64,000 nucleotides of DNA, taken from NCBI RefSeq assembly GCF_914271435.1, contig NZ_CAJZAI010000001.1:186001-250000 (forward strand). The letters run 5' to 3'. A program made the position numbers and the translations under genes. Of the stretch, positions 35,922-50,178 are shown piece by piece (the stretch's first letter is position 1; every line of letters begins with the position of its first letter). The stretch is from Cupriavidus laharis (GTDB lineage: Bacteria; Pseudomonadota; Gammaproteobacteria; Burkholderiales; Burkholderiaceae). Under the pieces are notes generated by a model that was not told the origin of the DNA, did no database searches, and saw nothing but the letters and a program-made list of their open reading frames with translations.

Positions 35922-36497
35922 ATGAACCGCCTGCAGAGCGTGTCCGGTGCCATGGAGTTTCCCGGAACTGCGCACCGCTACGATGGCCTGGCCATCTTCT
36001 TCCACTGGGCGGTATTCCTGCTGGTCGCCGCGGCCTATGCGGCGATCGAGCTGAAAGGCTTTGCCGGCAAGGGCACGCCGGCGCGCTCGCTGGCCATGGC
36101 GGCGCATGAGTGGACCGGCATGCTTGTCTTTGTGCTGGCCGTGCCACGCCTGCTGTGGCGCCTGGTGCGCGGTGCGCCGCCGGCTGAGCCGGGGCCGCGC
36201 TGGATGCAGTTCGCGGGCGACGCGATGCACTGGGTGCTGTACCTGTTCATCGTGGCCCAACCCATCCTCGGCCTGCTTGCCCTCAACGCCGGCGGCCACG
36301 TGCTGGCGCTACCCGGGCTCGGTATCGAGATTCCCGCGCTGGTCGGGCCGGATGAGGCGCTGAAGAACCAGATCAAGGAAGTCCACGAGACGATCGGCAC
36401 GGCTTTCTATCTGGTGATCGGCCTGCATGCGGTAGCAGCGCTGTTCCACCATTACATGCTGGGCGACAACACCTTGCGCCGCATGTGGCGGCGCTGA
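35922..36497 (+). CDS. Cytochrome b561
   Basis: A 191-residue inner-membrane di-haem cytochrome of the bacterial CybB type with four helices. The haem-ligand histidines are in the family positions: FFHWAVFLLVAA, AAHEWTGMLVF, and the pair in VHETIGTAFYLVIGLHAVAALFHHY. Members move electrons from ubiquinol to superoxide or to periplasmic partners. The ORF start at 35922 has GGAG upstream; a second in-frame ATG lies at 35952. Confidence 0.92.
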   Translation: MNRLQSVSGAMEFPGTAHRYDGLAIFFHWAVFLLVAAAYAAIELKGFAGKGTPARSLAMAAHEWTGMLVFVLAVPRLLWRLVRGAPPAEPGPRWMQFAGDAMHWVLYLFIVAQPILGLLALNAGGHVLALPGLGIEIPALVGPDEALKNQIKEVHETIGTAFYLVIGLHAVAALFHHYMLGDNTLRRMWRR

Positions 36498-36506
36498 GCC
36501 GCGGCT

Positions 36507-37757
36507 TCAGTCCTGCCGCTGGGCGAACGGCGTGCGCTCGTTGAGTTCGTCCAGGTAGGCGTCTATGCCTTCGCGCTCGCGAGCGAGGAAGCGCTCCACG
36601 GCGTCGGCAAAGGCCGGATGGGCGAGCCAGTGCGCGGACCGCGTCGGCACGGGCAGGAAGCCGCGGGCCATCTTGTGCTCGCCCTGCGCGCCGCCTTCGA
36701 AGGTGCCGATGCCGTGGCGGATGCAGAAGTCCAGCGGCTGGTAGTAGGCGGTTTCGAAGTGCAGGCACGGGTGGTACTCCAGCGCACCCCAGTAGCGTCC
36801 GTACAGCGTGCTGATGCCAGGCGTGTCGTCATAGACCAGCAGCGAACTCGCGATCGGCTGCCCCGCGCGTTCGGCGATCACCAGCAGCAGGTGCTGCGGC
36901 ATGGATGCACCGATGCGCCGGAAAAAATCCAGGTTCAGGTACGGCGTGGAGTGATGCTCGCGGTAGGTCTGGCGGTAGCAGCGGTTGAAGAAACGCCAGG
37001 CCTCGTCGTCGATTTCGGCGCCGCGCAGGTGCCGGAAAGTGATGCCGGCTTGCGCCACCTGCCGACGCTCGGCGCGGATGTTCTTGCGCTTCTTCTGCGA
37101 CAGCGTGGCGAGGAAGTCGTCGAAGCTGGCGTACCCCGCGTTGGTCCAGTGGAACTGCACGCCATGCCGCATCATCATGCCTGCCTGCTCCATCAGGTCG
37201 GCCTCGGCATCATTGGGGAACAGGATGTGCAGCGACGACATCCCGCTTTCCGTGGCCAGTGCCAGCGCAAGCTGCAGCAGCAGGCGGCGCGCGTCCGTGT
37301 TCTCCGCGAGCAGACGCGCGCCGCGCACGGGCGTGAACGGGATGGCCGACAGCCACTTGGGGTAGTACTCCAGGCCGTGGCGGGCGTAGGCATCGGCCCA
37401 GGCCCAGTCGAATACATACTCGCCATAGGAATGCGCTTTCGCGTACAGCGGCATGGCGCCGGCCAGCCTCTCCGGCTGGCCGTTGGCGGCGGGTGCCCAC
37501 AGGGTGAGGTAGCGCGGACTCCAGCCGGTGTCGGCGCAGGCGCTGCCGCTGGCATGCAACGCGTGCAGGAAGGCGTGGCGCAGGAACGGGGTGGCGTCGG
37601 GGTCGCTGGCGACCAGGGCATCCCACGTATCGGCAGCGATTTTGGCGAGATCCGAAACGATCTCTGTCCGGTAGTCCTGCACGCCAGCGGCCTCGGGCGG
37701 TTCCGCCGCTTGCCGCGTGTTGAACGCATCGCCCGGTTTGCAAGATTCCGACTGCAT
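36507..37757 (-). CDS. GNAT/FemAB-like family protein (DUF482 type)
   Basis: A 416-residue cytoplasmic protein of the peptidoglycan-recognition/acyltransferase-like DUF482 group: ATPFLRHAFLHALHASG, LAGAMPLYAKAHSYGEYVFDWAWADAY, LSAIPFTPVRGARLL, KKRKNIRAERRQVAQAGI and CLHFETAYYQPLDFCIRHGIGTFEGGAQGEHKMARGF. The double GNAT-like fold resembles FemABX aminoacyl-transferases, but the substrate of this group is unknown. It is convergent with the cytochrome b561 gene (9 bp apart) and divergent from nadE. Confidence 0.85.
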   Translation of the reverse strand: MQSESCKPGDAFNTRQAAEPPEAAGVQDYRTEIVSDLAKIAADTWDALVASDPDATPFLRHAFLHALHASGSACADTGWSPRYLTLWAPAANGQPERLAGAMPLYAKAHSYGEYVFDWAWADAYARHGLEYYPKWLSAIPFTPVRGARLLAENTDARRLLLQLALALATESGMSSLHILFPNDAEADLMEQAGMMMRHGVQFHWTNAGYASFDDFLATLSQKKRKNIRAERRQVAQAGITFRHLRGAEIDDEAWRFFNRCYRQTYREHHSTPYLNLDFFRRIGASMPQHLLLVIAERAGQPIASSLLVYDDTPGISTLYGRYWGALEYHPCLHFETAYYQPLDFCIRHGIGTFEGGAQGEHKMARGFLPVPTRSAHWLAHPAFADAVERFLAREREGIDAYLDELNERTPFAQRQD

Positions 37758-37849
37758 TGCGCCTGATTCCTATCTCCGACAATCGCGCCGAGTCTACCGG
37801 AAACCGCCGGCACCCGCTCCCGGCGCCAGCGACGCCGTGCGGCGCGTCG

Positions 37850-37855
37850 TAAAAT
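37850..37855 (+). promoter_or_regulatory. Candidate -10 element upstream of nadE
   Basis: GTAAAATGGC occurs 94 bases upstream of nadE. The same GTAAAATG/TTAAAATGG string occurs before glnB, ftsK and serS, which supports a shared housekeeping -10. Confidence 0.4.
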
Positions 37856-37948
37856 GGCGCATGGCCGTCACCCGTGCGGCCGCGAGACGCTCCCGATGCC
37901 GCCGGCCGCAAGCCTGCACGCTGCAGACGCCGGCAACCAAGGCCCGAT

Positions 37949-39997
<2,049 letters not shown>

Positions 39998-40009
39998 GGC
40001 GCAGGACGG

Positions 40010-40267
40010 CTAAGCGGCCGGTGGAATTTCGAAGCTGCCAGCCAGAAGGTCTTTGTGGAAGGCCATGAGCCAGTCGGCGGTTTCATCCAGCGGATAGGCG
40101 TGCTGCCTGCCGCTGGCAAGGCAGTCGACCACGGCATATCCGTAGATGTCGGCGGGATCCGCCTGCTGCCGTTCATGGCCGGTCAGGCGGAAGTCTGCGC
40201 CGGCGCGCCCGTGGCTGCGCACCAGGGCCAGGAATAGCACGCGTTCCGCGGTGTCGATCAGTGGCAT
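40010..40267 (-). CDS. Conserved-looking hypothetical protein
   Basis: An 85-residue soluble, acidic protein (VLFLALVRSHGRAGADFRL, IYGYAVVDCLASGRQ, PLDETADWLMAFHKDLLAGSFEIPP). No domain is recognised. It lies 33 bp after sugE in the same direction and may be part of that unit; the start at 40267 has no good Shine-Dalgarno. Codon use fits the genome. It is convergent with nadE, 12 bp apart. Confidence 0.55.
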   Translation of the reverse strand: MPLIDTAERVLFLALVRSHGRAGADFRLTGHERQQADPADIYGYAVVDCLASGRQHAYPLDETADWLMAFHKDLLAGSFEIPPAA

Positions 40268-40300
40268 GGGATTGTGTTGTCGCTGGCTCTTGCCGCCGTG

Positions 40301-40627
40301 TCAGGAAACGTCGATCGAGACCAGCTTCAGCCCGATCACGCCGCACAGGATCAGCGCGACGCAGCCGATGCGTGCCGGCGATGCCGGCTCGCCCAGCAAT
40401 GCCATGCCCAGCACCGCCGTGCCCGCCGCACCGATACCGGTCCAGACCGCGTAGGCCGTGCCCACCGGCAGAGCCCGCAGGGCCAGCGTCAGCAGCATGA
40501 TGCTGCTGAGTCCGGTGAGCACGGCAAACAGGCTCGGCCACAGCCGGCTGAAGCCGGCGGACCATTTCATGCCAAAGGCGAAGGCAATTTCCAGCACGCC
40601 GGCACAACTCAGCAAGATCCAGGACAT
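40301..40627 (-). CDS. sugE: SMR transporter SugE/Gdx-like (guanidinium exporter type)
   Basis: A 108-residue four-helix small multidrug resistance protein. The sequence follows the SugE/Gdx pattern rather than EmrE: MSWILLSCAGVLEIAFAFGMKWS (with the membrane Glu), LPVGTAYAVWTGIGAAGTAVLGMALLGEP and LILCGVIGLKLVS. Proteins of this subgroup export guanidinium with proton exchange. It starts 38 bp after the SLAC1-type gene, leaving no room for a ykkC guanidine riboswitch directly before it. The start at 40627 is chosen by the family N-terminus; the Shine-Dalgarno is weak. Confidence 0.9.
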   Translation of the reverse strand: MSWILLSCAGVLEIAFAFGMKWSAGFSRLWPSLFAVLTGLSSIMLLTLALRALPVGTAYAVWTGIGAAGTAVLGMALLGEPASPARIGCVALILCGVIGLKLVSIDVS

Positions 40628-40665
40628 CGTGGCAAAGGCTTTGGAGGTTGAGTGGGATGCCGCCG

Positions 40666-41655
40666 TCAGCCGACCAGCAGGCGGTGCGTGAACAGGCGAT
40701 GCAGCGTGCGGACAAACAGCACGGCAATCGCGATGGTCAGCAGCGCGAGGATCGCCGCAGCCACGATGTGGAGCACACCGGTATCCATATAGTGCGCATA
40801 CTTCAGCGCGGCGTTGGACAGCGCGGCCAGCGGGAAGCTGATGGCCCACCACGAAGCGGCGAACGGCACTGAGCGGCGGAACACCTTGGCCGCGAGCACC
40901 ACGAACAGGAACAGGCCGAAGTAGAACAGCAGGGCGGCGAACATGTCGACGTGCTGCGTGACGTTGACATAGGCCAGGAAGCCGACTTCAAACGGGGCGA
41001 TCAGGATGATCAGCGAAGGCGTCATGCCGGCGGGCAGCGGATCATGGTGGACCAGGCGCGAGAAGATCATCGTGAAGAACACCAGCGCCATTACCGTGCC
41101 GACGGCCACGGCGAACAGGTTCAGCTCGGGTGCCCAGGCCATCGGCATGGTGCCGCCGGCCACCGCGATATCGAGCGTCGCCACGCCGGGAATGAGCCAT
41201 GCCGGCACGACATGCGTGGGGTCGCCCTTGCCCTGGAACAGACGGCTGGCGATCACATAGGTCAGTGCGATGGTGAGCACTGCACCAATGGTCCACACGA
41301 CTTGGCCAAGCGTCTCGCTGTAGACGCCAACCACCGATGACAGCAGCAGGATGGCGATGGTGATGGTGCCGAAGAAATTGCCGGCGATCGGGTGGTTGAA
41401 CTCGGCCTTGACGGCTGCCGGATACAGGCGCCACTTGGCCAGATAGCCGATTGCCAGCGCCAGGAACGTGATCACTGCCACCACGCCGACAGCATCGGCA
41501 ATGGCGAGGCTGGTGCCGAACACCTTGCTCGCGCCGCGCCATGCCAGCGACAGTCCTGACAGGCCCATGACGGCGCCGAACAGGTTGACCGGGAGATGCT
41601 GAACTGAACTGCGCTGGTGGGGCGCCGCGGCGGCGGGATTGGCTGCAATAGTCAT
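40666..41655 (-). CDS. TehA/SLAC1-family anion channel-like protein
   Basis: A 329-residue polytopic membrane protein of the tellurite-resistance/dicarboxylate TDT family. Around ten helices are visible with family landmarks PVNLFGAVMGLSGLSLAWRG, FNHPIAGNFFGTI and PAWLIPGVATLDIAVAGG. Members act as anion channels or exporters; tellurite resistance is not assured. I use the ATG at 41655, because longer readings to 41859 add a basic, non-membrane leader. It is co-directional with sugE. Confidence 0.88.
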   Translation of the reverse strand: MTIAANPAAAAPHQRSSVQHLPVNLFGAVMGLSGLSLAWRGASKVFGTSLAIADAVGVVAVITFLALAIGYLAKWRLYPAAVKAEFNHPIAGNFFGTITIAILLLSSVVGVYSETLGQVVWTIGAVLTIALTYVIASRLFQGKGDPTHVVPAWLIPGVATLDIAVAGGTMPMAWAPELNLFAVAVGTVMALVFFTMIFSRLVHHDPLPAGMTPSLIILIAPFEVGFLAYVNVTQHVDMFAALLFYFGLFLFVVLAAKVFRRSVPFAASWWAISFPLAALSNAALKYAHYMDTGVLHIVAAAILALLTIAIAVLFVRTLHRLFTHRLLVG

Positions 41656-41901
41656 GTTGCTTTCGTCTGCCTGTATGGAATGCCGAGCGCGTTGCATCGG
41701 CGGTGGAACGACCCGGCACCGCTTTCCAGAATGGAGGTGGGCCGTGGTGGAATGCATTATGGGAAAAGCATGGCCAGGCTGAAAGAAGACAGTTACGTCA
41801 ATTTCTGCCAATCGCTCTCTGCTCTCGGCCAGAGGCGTTTTCGCGCTCGTCATGCCCACTAGACTGCGCCCGGTCTCCGTTGGAGGTACTCAGGACGCAA
41901 G

Positions 41902-42381
41902 ATGAAAATCAGGAAATCGAGAGGTGCCAGGGTCACTTGGCTGGTGCTGTGCTGTGTCGGGCTGGCCGCGTGCATCCAGGCGCCGATCCAGCGCTATGAA
42001 GGCAGCCACGCGCTACGTGAAGGCAGGGGCGGCGCACGGGAAACCGTCGATGGCATCGACATCTGGACGCGCGGCGAGCCATCTGGTCCGTACGAAGTCC
42101 TTGCTTACACCACGGTCGAGAGCCCCGAGGGCTGGATTGGCGGCCGCATCCTGCTTTCCCGCGTCGCGGAGCGGGTGCGCGCGGCTGGCGGCGATGCAGC
42201 CGTGCTGGGTGTCGAGCGCAGCCGCGTGGACAGCACGCCGCTGGATCGGGGGCGAACCATGCTGGAGGGGCGGCGCGTGGTGGAGATAACCATCGTGCGC
42301 TATCGGTCCCGGGCGAATGGATCAAGGCAGGTCCGATGGCCGAAATTGACTAAACTGATCAAATCGGATTCCGTTGCCTGA
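41902..42381 (+). CDS. Small lipoprotein of unknown function
   Basis: A 159-residue protein with a lipoprotein signal (TWLVLCCVGLAACIQAP, lipobox LAAC) and a soluble domain with GIDIWTRGEPSGPYEVLAYTTVESP, SRVAERVRAAGGDAAVLGVERSRV and RRVVEITIVRYR. The last 25 residues are basic and lack the fold-like pattern. It ends 5 bp before the GlxA-type regulator gene and may be co-transcribed with it. No named family is recognised. Confidence 0.75.
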   Translation: MKIRKSRGARVTWLVLCCVGLAACIQAPIQRYEGSHALREGRGGARETVDGIDIWTRGEPSGPYEVLAYTTVESPEGWIGGRILLSRVAERVRAAGGDAAVLGVERSRVDSTPLDRGRTMLEGRRVVEITIVRYRSRANGSRQVRWPKLTKLIKSDSVA

Positions 42382-42386
42382 TTGTC

Positions 42387-43346
42387 ATGAAGATCGCAGT
42401 GCTCGCCTTTCCCGGTGTCCAGATGCTGGACCTGGCCGGCCCTATCGATGTCTTTCACGAAGGGGCGCGCCAGGCCGGTGAGCCCGGGGCCTATGCGTTC
42501 GAGATCGTGTCGCCGGTGCCCGGCGTGCTGCGCGCATCCAATGGCATGACCATCACGCCTGACACGACACTCGAAACCAGCAGCGCGGATATCGACACCC
42601 TGCTGATCGCCGGCAGCCCGCAAGTCAGCCTGTTCGAAAATGACAGTGCGATCGGGGACTGGCTGAATCGCTACGCCCGTACGGTTCGCCGGCTGGGGTC
42701 GGTATGCTCCGGCGCCATGCTGCTGGCCCACGCCGGCCTGCTGGACGGGCGTAATGCCACCACACACTGGAATTCCACTGAACGCTTGTCACGGCAGTTT
42801 CCGCAGGTCAGGGTGCAGCCGGACCAGATCTATGTGAAGGACGGCAACCTGTACACCTCGGCTGGCGTTACCGCCGGGCTGGACCTGGCGCTGGCCATGG
42901 TGGAGGAGGACTTCGGGCGCACGGTAGCGTTGAAGGTCGCGCGCGAGTTCGTGATGTTCCTGAAGCGGCCCGGCGGCCAGTCGCAGTTCAGCGCGCACCT
43001 GGCCGCGCAGGGTGCCGAAAAGAGCGCGATCCGGGACGTGCAGAACTGGGTGCTGGAGAACCTCGCGGAGCGCCTGTCGGTAGACAGCATGGCCGAGCGG
43101 GCCGGCATGAGCACGCGCAACTTCGCCCGGATCTTCAAGCAGGAATGCCAGGTCACGCCAGCGGATTTTGTCGAGGGTGCACGCATCGACGCGGCCAGGC
43201 GCCAGCTGGAAGAGACGCGCAATCCGCTCAAGCGGGTGGCGGCGCTGACTGGCTTTAACGATCCGAACAGCTTGCGCCGGGCCTTTCTCCGGCGGCTGGG
43301 CGTATCGCCTGCCGACTATCGTCGCCGTTTCCGTTCGACGACATAG
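42387..43346 (+). CDS. GlxA-type transcriptional regulator (DJ-1/PfpI + AraC)
   Basis: A 319-residue regulator. The N-terminal DJ-1/PfpI-like domain begins VLAFPGVQMLDLAGPIDVFHEG and contains the nucleophile-elbow region SVCSGAMLLAHAGLLDGRNATTHW with its cysteine; the C-terminal AraC domain has two HTHs (SVDSMAERAGMSTRNFARIFKQE and RVAALTGFNDPNSLRRAFLRRLGVSPADYRRRF). Homologues control amino-acid, polyamine or choline metabolism. The effector is unknown. The upstream lipoprotein gene is 5 bp away. Confidence 0.93.
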   Translation: MKIAVLAFPGVQMLDLAGPIDVFHEGARQAGEPGAYAFEIVSPVPGVLRASNGMTITPDTTLETSSADIDTLLIAGSPQVSLFENDSAIGDWLNRYARTVRRLGSVCSGAMLLAHAGLLDGRNATTHWNSTERLSRQFPQVRVQPDQIYVKDGNLYTSAGVTAGLDLALAMVEEDFGRTVALKVAREFVMFLKRPGGQSQFSAHLAAQGAEKSAIRDVQNWVLENLAERLSVDSMAERAGMSTRNFARIFKQECQVTPADFVEGARIDAARRQLEETRNPLKRVAALTGFNDPNSLRRAFLRRLGVSPADYRRRFRSTT

Positions 43347-43365
43347 CCACCGGTGCCGCGGATAT

Positions 43366-43389
43366 GCACAAGCGGTCCACAGCTTGTGC
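43366..43389. other. 8-bp hairpin after the GlxA-type gene
   Basis: GCACAAGC and GCTTGTGC enclose an 8-base loop (GGTCCACA) 19 bp after the stop. There is no T-run, so terminator use is uncertain. It is followed by two DnaA-box-like sequences. Confidence 0.45.
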
Positions 43390-43395
43390 CGGAGG

Positions 43396-43416
43396 TTGCC
43401 CACAAGGTTATCCACA
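43396..43416 (+). promoter_or_regulatory. DnaA-box-like cluster upstream of glnB
   Basis: TTATCCACA (43408-43416) is a perfect DnaA box, and TTGCCCACA (43396-43404) lies 3 bp before it with two mismatches. The pair is in the regulatory region of glnB, so DnaA binding might link nitrogen regulation with replication, or the sites may titrate DnaA. Functional status is unknown. Confidence 0.5.
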
Positions 43417-43515
43417 GGAATGTGACGCGCAAGGCGGGCAGCTCGTGGGCACGCCAGCACACCTTGCATGCGCATCGAACGGCGCGCGCGGACGATAGGC
43501 CGCGTTAATGACTGG

Positions 43516-43938
<423 letters not shown>

Positions 43939-43966
43939 CGCACATGCCGGGCGGCGCCACCAGGCG

Positions 43967-44608
43967 TCAGCTCGGCAGTTTCCAGCCATAGCTCACCGAC
44001 ACTAGCCGCATGGCGATGATGCTCAGTGCGCCGGTGAGCAGCGCGGCTTCCTGGTCCACCTGCAGCCAGGTCAGCCCCATATAGACCCAGCAGCCCACGA
44101 ACGAACACGTCGCGTAGGGCGAGCGGTCGCGCAGGATCATCGGGACTTCATTGCACAGCACGTCCCGTACCACCCCGCCGAACACCGCCGAGATGATGCC
44201 CATCATGACCGCCACGGTCGGCGTCATCTGCGCCACCAGCGCCAGCGAGGCGCCGGTTACCGAGAACAGCCCCAGCCCGATCGCATCCGCCACGATCATG
44301 GTGCGCTCCGAAGCCACGCGGCTGACCACGCGCAACACCAGCGACGCGCCGAGCGACATCGCGAAGATCAGCAGCACATAGCCTTCGTGCTCGACCCAGT
44401 AGAAGGGGCGTCGGTCCAGCAGCACGTCGCGCACGGTGCCGCCGCCAAAGGCGGTCGCGAACGCAACCACGAAGGTGCCGACGACGTCCAGGCGCTGCTT
44501 GCGCGCGTCGACCACGCCTGAGACGGCGAAGGAAAGCATGCCGATCACCTCCATCACATGGAGGATCAGGGGCAGGCGCCCCATCAGCAATTCAAGCGGC
44601 AGGTGCAT
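43967..44608 (-). CDS. UPF0126/TRIC-like membrane protein
   Basis: A 213-residue protein with two repeats of a three-helix unit: MLSFAVSGVVDARKQRLDVVGTFVVAFATAFGGGTVRDVLL and the related VTPTVAVMMGIISAVFGGVVRDVLCNEVP, the duplicated GGGTxRD/FGGVxRD signatures of UPF0126 (YicG-like, trimeric intracellular cation channel fold). Function in bacteria is unsettled; glycine and cation channel roles have been discussed for relatives. Its start ATG overlaps the Smr gene stop by one base (TGATG), so it is translationally coupled to smr. Confidence 0.9.
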   Translation of the reverse strand: MHLPLELLMGRLPLILHVMEVIGMLSFAVSGVVDARKQRLDVVGTFVVAFATAFGGGTVRDVLLDRRPFYWVEHEGYVLLIFAMSLGASLVLRVVSRVASERTMIVADAIGLGLFSVTGASLALVAQMTPTVAVMMGIISAVFGGVVRDVLCNEVPMILRDRSPYATCSFVGCWVYMGLTWLQVDQEAALLTGALSIIAMRLVSVSYGWKLPS

Positions 44609-45282
44609 CAGGCGCGGGGCTGGCGCAACAGGACCATCAGCGCGCCGGCGCCGCCCTGGGCTTCGCGGGCCTGGACGAAGGCGATCACTTCTTCTTTCTG
44701 CACCAGCCAGCGGCGGACCTTGCCTTTCAGGACCGGGAGCTTGTCGGGCGAGCCGATGCCCTTGCCGTGGATCACGCGCACGCAGCGCACGCCGTTGCGC
44801 ACCGAGCGGCGCAGGAATTCCGACAGCGCTTCGCGCGCTTCGTCCGAGCGCAGGCCGTGGAGGTCGACCTTGTCCTGCGGCACCCACTCGCCGCGGCGCA
44901 GCTTGCGGATGACATCCATGCCGATGCCGGGGCGGCGGAAGGACAGGGATTCGTCCATCTCCAGCAGCATGTCGACATCGTATTCGTCGGACAGGGATGC
45001 CTCCAGCACGGCCTTGTCGTTGCGCTGGGTCTGAACCGGAACCGGGGCAGGGCGCGGGTTCAAGAGCGTTGCGTGGTTGCGCTCGCGCAGCTGGTTGACC
45101 TGTCCTACGTTGTTGCGAAAGACGTTGGCCTCGTCGCGCGCGCGTTGCGCGGCCTGCTCGGCCGCGAGCTGCTCGGCTTCACGGCGCTCGGTATCGGCCT
45201 TGAGGTTGTCGCGCAGGGTGGCCAGATCGTTCAGGCCGAAGCGCTTGGTCGGACGGTCGGGTTTGCGGGCGCCGTGCGTCAT
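44608..45282 (-). CDS. Smr-domain protein
   Basis: A 224-residue cytoplasmic protein. A variable, charged N-terminus with a helical region (TLRDNLKADTERREAEQLAAEQAAQRARDEA, coiled-coil-like) precedes the C-terminal Smr domain: KVDLHGLRSDEARE (the DLHG motif), GVRCVRVIHGKGIGSP and VLKGKVRRWL. Smr domains of this type act as nucleases in DNA repair or RNA quality control. The ATG at 45282 follows GGAGA. It ends in TGATG overlap with the next gene. Confidence 0.93.
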   Translation of the reverse strand: MTHGARKPDRPTKRFGLNDLATLRDNLKADTERREAEQLAAEQAAQRARDEANVFRNNVGQVNQLRERNHATLLNPRPAPVPVQTQRNDKAVLEASLSDEYDVDMLLEMDESLSFRRPGIGMDVIRKLRRGEWVPQDKVDLHGLRSDEAREALSEFLRRSVRNGVRCVRVIHGKGIGSPDKLPVLKGKVRRWLVQKEEVIAFVQAREAQGGAGALMVLLRQPRA

Positions 45283-45308
45283 GGAAAATTCTCCGGGGGC
45301 TCGGCGCA

Positions 45309-45314
45309 ATTATA
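45309..45314 (-). promoter_or_regulatory. Candidate -10 element of the smr gene
   Basis: On the minus strand TATAAT lies 27 bases upstream of the Smr start codon, in the trxB-smr gap and just after the trxB hairpin. Confidence 0.4.
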
Positions 45315-45326
45315 TCGGGAGGGGCG

Positions 45327-45348
45327 GGCCCGGCCGGTCGGCCGGGCC
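45327..45348 (-). terminator. GC-rich hairpin after trxB
   Basis: GGCCCGGCC and GGCCGGGCC form a 9-bp stem around four bases, 8 bp downstream of the trxB stop on the minus strand. No T-run follows, so it is a weak or Rho-independent-like terminator candidate. Confidence 0.4.
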
Positions 45349-45356
45349 GCGGGGCC

Positions 45357-48813
<3,457 letters not shown>

Positions 48814-48958
48814 GCGCCGCATCGGTAACATGCGGTTACCCGGCAAGTGGCGCCGGGAGGAATCCGACGCCGGCTACACGCTCTAACCAGACAGGTTGCA
48901 CCGCCGTGCCAGGTATGGTGGCGGTGCGGCGCCTCTTCCATCAGCAAGGATCTGATAC

Positions 48959-49597
48959 ATGCGAAAACGCATTCTCGCGTCGGCCTGTGCAGCGCTGGCC
49001 GTATTTGCCGCGCACATGCCCATGGCCCTGGCCGCAGCCACCGACCAGCTGCAGAGCTTCGTTTCCGGCGTCAAGAGCGCAAAGGGCGAATTCACGCAAC
49101 GCCAGGTCAAGGGGCAGGGGGACAGTCTCAAGGTGACTGGCACGTCGAGCGGCAGCTTTGTGTTCTCCCGCCCCGGCAAGTTCACGTGGCGCTATGCCAA
49201 GCCCTATGAGCAGCTGCTGCAGGCCGACGGCCAGACGCTCTACATCTACGACAAGGACCTGAACCAGGTCACCGAGCGCAAGCTCGACGGTGCGCTGGGC
49301 TCCAGCCCGGCAGCGATCCTGTTCGGCAGCAACGACCTCGAGAAGAATTTCACGGTAAAGAACGGTCCCACGCGTGACGGCGTGGAGTGGCTGGAGCTGA
49401 CACCTAAGTCGAAGGACACGCAGTTCGAGCGGATCGGCATCGGCTTCAAGGGCGGCAACCTCGAGGCGATGGAGTTGCGCGACGCCTTCGGCAACACCAC
49501 GCTGCTGACGTTCTCGGCCATGCAGAAGAATCCGCCGCTGCCCGCGGATGCGTTCCGGTTCACGGTGCCCAAGGGCGCCGACGTGATGAAGCAATGA
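48959..49597 (+). CDS. lolA: Outer-membrane lipoprotein carrier protein LolA
   Basis: A 212-residue periplasmic chaperone carrying lipoproteins from LolCDE to LolB. Signal peptide ([23 protein letters not shown]), then the LolA signature [55 protein letters not shown] and a late [37 protein letters not shown]. It follows ftsK in the usual order. The next gene's ATG overlaps its stop by four bases (ATGA). Confidence 0.96.
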   Translation: MRKRILASACAALAVFAAHMPMALAAATDQLQSFVSGVKSAKGEFTQRQVKGQGDSLKVTGTSSGSFVFSRPGKFTWRYAKPYEQLLQADGQTLYIYDKDLNQVTERKLDGALGSSPAAILFGSNDLEKNFTVKNGPTRDGVEWLELTPKSKDTQFERIGIGFKGGNLEAMELRDAFGNTTLLTFSAMQKNPPLPADAFRFTVPKGADVMKQ

Positions 49598-50028
49598 GGC
49601 GCGCCATGTCTGTACTGAAGCCGGTGGTTGGTGGTGCAAGGCGCGGCGTGGCGGGTGCCGCCGCCTGCCTGGCCGTGGTCCTTGGGCTGTCCGCCTGCGC
49701 AACCACGGCTGGTGGCAAGTTCGATGTCGATTCCTTCCTGCGTGCATCGGACGCGGCCTTGCCGGAAGTCCTCGGCAATCCGGCGTTCCTGTCGGCAACC
49801 CGGCTTCCGGCGACCGATTGTGCCGTCATGCTGCAGTCTTCCAGCACCGGCGTGCTGGAAGACCTGCCGCCCAGCAGCAGCGCGCGCGGGCCAGCCTGGC
49901 TGTTGCATCCGGCCGGCAAGCCGGACCAGGTGTGGCTGATTGTCAGCGAGGCCGGCGGCGAGCGCACCTGCCATGGGCCGCTGCCGGCGGACGCGATGAA
50001 GGTCCTGGCCGAGCGCGCCAAGGGCTGA
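49594..50028 (+). CDS. Small lipoprotein overlapping lolA
   Basis: A 144-residue protein with a lipoprotein signal ([18 protein letters not shown], lipobox LSAC) and a short domain ([44 protein letters not shown], then [34 protein letters not shown]). A Cys pair (DCAVM, RTCHG) may form a disulphide. The start overlaps the lolA stop by four bases, so it is translationally coupled. No named family is recognised. Confidence 0.75.
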   Translation: MRRAMSVLKPVVGGARRGVAGAAACLAVVLGLSACATTAGGKFDVDSFLRASDAALPEVLGNPAFLSATRLPATDCAVMLQSSSTGVLEDLPPSSSARGPAWLLHPAGKPDQVWLIVSEAGGERTCHGPLPADAMKVLAERAKG

Positions 50029-50057
50029 CGGCAGCCGGCCCGGTCATCGCACTTTGC

Positions 50058-50170
50058 TCACTGCGGTTTGACTGCCACCTTCAGCACGCCGTCGCGCTGG
50101 TTGGCGAACAGCTCGTACGCCGCCACGATATCGTCCAGCTTGTAATGGTCAATCCGCCTGCCAATTCCGG
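50058..50170 (-). pseudogene. C-terminal remnant of a zinc-type alcohol dehydrogenase
   Basis: On the minus strand about 33 codons give RIDHYKLDDIVAAYELFANQRDGVLKVAVKPQ followed by TGA at 50058-50060, a typical C-terminus of zinc-containing alcohol dehydrogenases of the MDR family. Nothing of the rest of the gene is present upstream; the frame leads straight into the next gene on the other strand. It is the tail left after deletion or replacement of an ADH gene at this locus. Confidence 0.7.
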
Positions 50171-50178
50171 AGAAGAAG

